Assembly (NCBI GenBank): GCA_015179025.1 | Contig: WHUX01000070.1 | Coordinates: 62,001-126,000, forward strand | Direction of reading: 5' to 3' | DNA length: 64,000 nt | From: Terfezia claveryi | Lineage: Eukaryota > Ascomycota > Pezizomycetes > Pezizales > Pezizaceae | Shown here: positions 62,828 to 64,000 of the stretch, in pieces | Layout of the letters: every line of letters begins with the position of its first letter | Position numbering within the stretch: position 1 is the first letter of the stretch | Translations under genes and position numbers: made by a program | Notes under the pieces: model-generated | The model's input: only the letters and a program-made list of their open reading frames with translations | Told to the model about the DNA's origin: nothing | Database searches by the model: none

Positions 62828-64000
62828 TTACCTCCCATACATTGCTCCACTCCCCATCCCATCTCGCCCCCTCAGATGCAGCATCCCCCCAACCATCCAT
62901 CCCGTCCTACACATACACTTCTGCACATTGACCATAAGAGCTATCTCCTCCCATTCATCCTGCGCAACCTTATGATCATCACTAATCCACACTCCCTCCC
63001 TCTTATACTTTCCCTTTCCATCCCTACTCCCGTCGTATTTATTTTTCGTGGCCGCTGTCGTATTAGACAGCTGCATTCTCAAACTATCCGTATCACTGTG
63101 CTGTTTCGATCTCCGCGCTGACAGCAAAGAAAATGATAATGCAAGGAACGAGTCCGAAAGGTTACTCGACTTATATTTCCTTTTAAGCGTGTTGTGTTTA
63201 TCTGCGGTAGTAATCCTCGCTAAATCGCTGCTGATCTTCGGGATTGGTGGCGGCGCTGGTACTACCGGCAACTGTGATCCACCTCCGCTCCACCTTGCCA
63301 ATATTCCCTTTGTTCCAACACTAGCCCTTCTCTTTAACTCGTCCCCTTCATGCCCTTTGATCCATCCTTTAACACCCTCCCTGAAGGCCCCCATCCCAAC
63401 CCCGAGCACACTTTCCACACTCAAACTCAGCCTCCTCTGCATCTGGCTACCTGCTCCACGCGGAGCAAGCCCACCAGAGATACTACACCTAGGCGTATCT
63501 CCACAATTAAGGACCTCCGGCTTCAATCCATACCCCACCCCCAACCCTATCTCGTTTCCCAGCTTACTCAATGGAGAGTCATCAACCGTCCCACGGGTAT
63601 ACCTGACGAACTCCAAATAAAATGGCAGCACCAAATCCTTATTCAAATCCATATTCCTATGTAGTCCTAGCTCGTCGATGAGTTGCATGTGTGTTCTCGC
63701 CTGCCTAATCAGTGGTATTAGGCTCCTATAAAATGCGTCGTTGCTCACCCTCATTTCTTCTACGGTTACTATTGCCTCTCCCTGTCCTTCAGGGAGAAAT
63801 GTCACACTTCGTATAACCTTCAGCGCTGCTGCTAAAGTCCTCAACATCTCCGCTGTGGGTTTATTCTGTTTTGAAATATTGCATAAAGCCCTATTTTGCA
63901 ATCTCCAACAGATCTGGGTATGTTGAGTCTTTATTGAGCTGTTCAGCGAAAGTAGCGTTTTACTGCTGTGAATGAGCCGGTGGAGGGTATTTATCTGCTG
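62828..64000 (-). CDS. Lineage-specific protein, 5' end beyond the window
   Basis: The frame is open from the right edge (CAG at 64000) to a stop at 62828, at least 390 codons. The first visible part is helical (QQINTLHRLIHSSKTLLSLN, MLRTLAAALKVIRSVTFLPE). A Ser/Gly-rich middle (LRRASVGTKG-type text, GGGSQLPVVPAPPPIPK) leads to a basic section (TLKRKYKSSNLSDSFLAL) and a Gly/Met-rich C-terminus (GWMVGGMLHLRGRDGMGSGA). No family recognised. It is convergent with the gene ending at 61548. Confidence 0.6.
   Translation of the reverse strand, partial: QQINTLHRLIHSSKTLLSLNSSIKTQHTQICWRLQNRALCNISKQNKPTAEMLRTLAAALKVIRSVTFLPEGQGEAIVTVEEMRVSNDAFYRSLIPLIRQARTHMQLIDELGLHRNMDLNKDLVLPFYLEFVRYTRGTVDDSPLSKLGNEIGLGVGYGLKPEVLNCGDTPRCSISGGLAPRGAGSQMQRRLSLSVESVLGVGMGAFREGVKGWIKGHEGDELKRRASVGTKGILARWSGGGSQLPVVPAPPPIPKISSDLARITTADKHNTLKRKYKSSNLSDSFLALSFSLLSARRSKQHSDTDSLRMQLSNTTAATKNKYDGSRDGKGKYKREGVWISDDHKVAQDEWEEIALMVNVQKCMCRTGWMVGGMLHLRGRDGMGSGAMYGR

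Overview
This window reads as nuclear DNA of a filamentous ascomycete (Pezizomycotina). The evidence is short spliceosomal introns (49-91 nt, GT...AG, one with a clear CTAAC branch site), a dispersed 5S rRNA gene that resembles Neurospora-type 5S, a fission-yeast CENP-B-type DNA-binding domain, a chromodomain Ty3/gypsy element, and many relics whose stop codons can all be explained by C-to-T changes at CAA, CAG, CGA or TGG codons, as in RIP-like mutation. The species is not recognisable. No housekeeping gene of known function was recognised: the intact genes look lineage-specific, and much of the remainder is repeats and gene relics.

Layout. 0-8.6 kb: the edge of a secreted cysteine-rich protein gene (minus strand), then gene-poor DNA with short SINE-like insertions and a hairpin element. 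8.6-10 kb: a protein with a CENP-B-like helix-turn-helix but no transposase domain (minus). 10-18.3 kb: no convincing gene. 18.3-22.1 kb: two intact tandem genes, one with a duplicated FING-containing module, one with five H-C-C-C-W modules. 24.4-29.1 kb: a broken gene region ending in an intact zinc-knuckle gene; a SINE-like element (with target duplication) and a solo copia-type LTR sit in it. 30-33.2 kb: one coiled-coil gene and two heavily mutated pseudogenes. 35.8-40.1 kb: two more lineage-specific genes, one with a proline heptad array. 41-44 kb: a small two-exon gene, a 5S rRNA gene inside an inverted repeat, and a broken 5S copy. 45-60.4 kb: transposon cluster: a TIR element, a mutated copia relic, a 9.7 kb chromovirus with two LTRs, and a truncated second copy of the TIR element. 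60.9-64 kb: a two-exon coiled-coil gene and a partial gene running off the right end.

The most interesting signals are: (1) a SINE-like family with 11-13 bp target duplications and A-rich tails; (2) 31-33 bp micro-insertions flanked by perfect 9 bp duplications; (3) an antisense gene between the 5' LTR and gag of the chromovirus; (4) a zinc-knuckle array between RNase H and integrase in the same element; and (5) the five-module H-x3-C-x2-C...C-x-W-W protein. Frame and motif statements come from reading the sequence by eye; no database search was possible.
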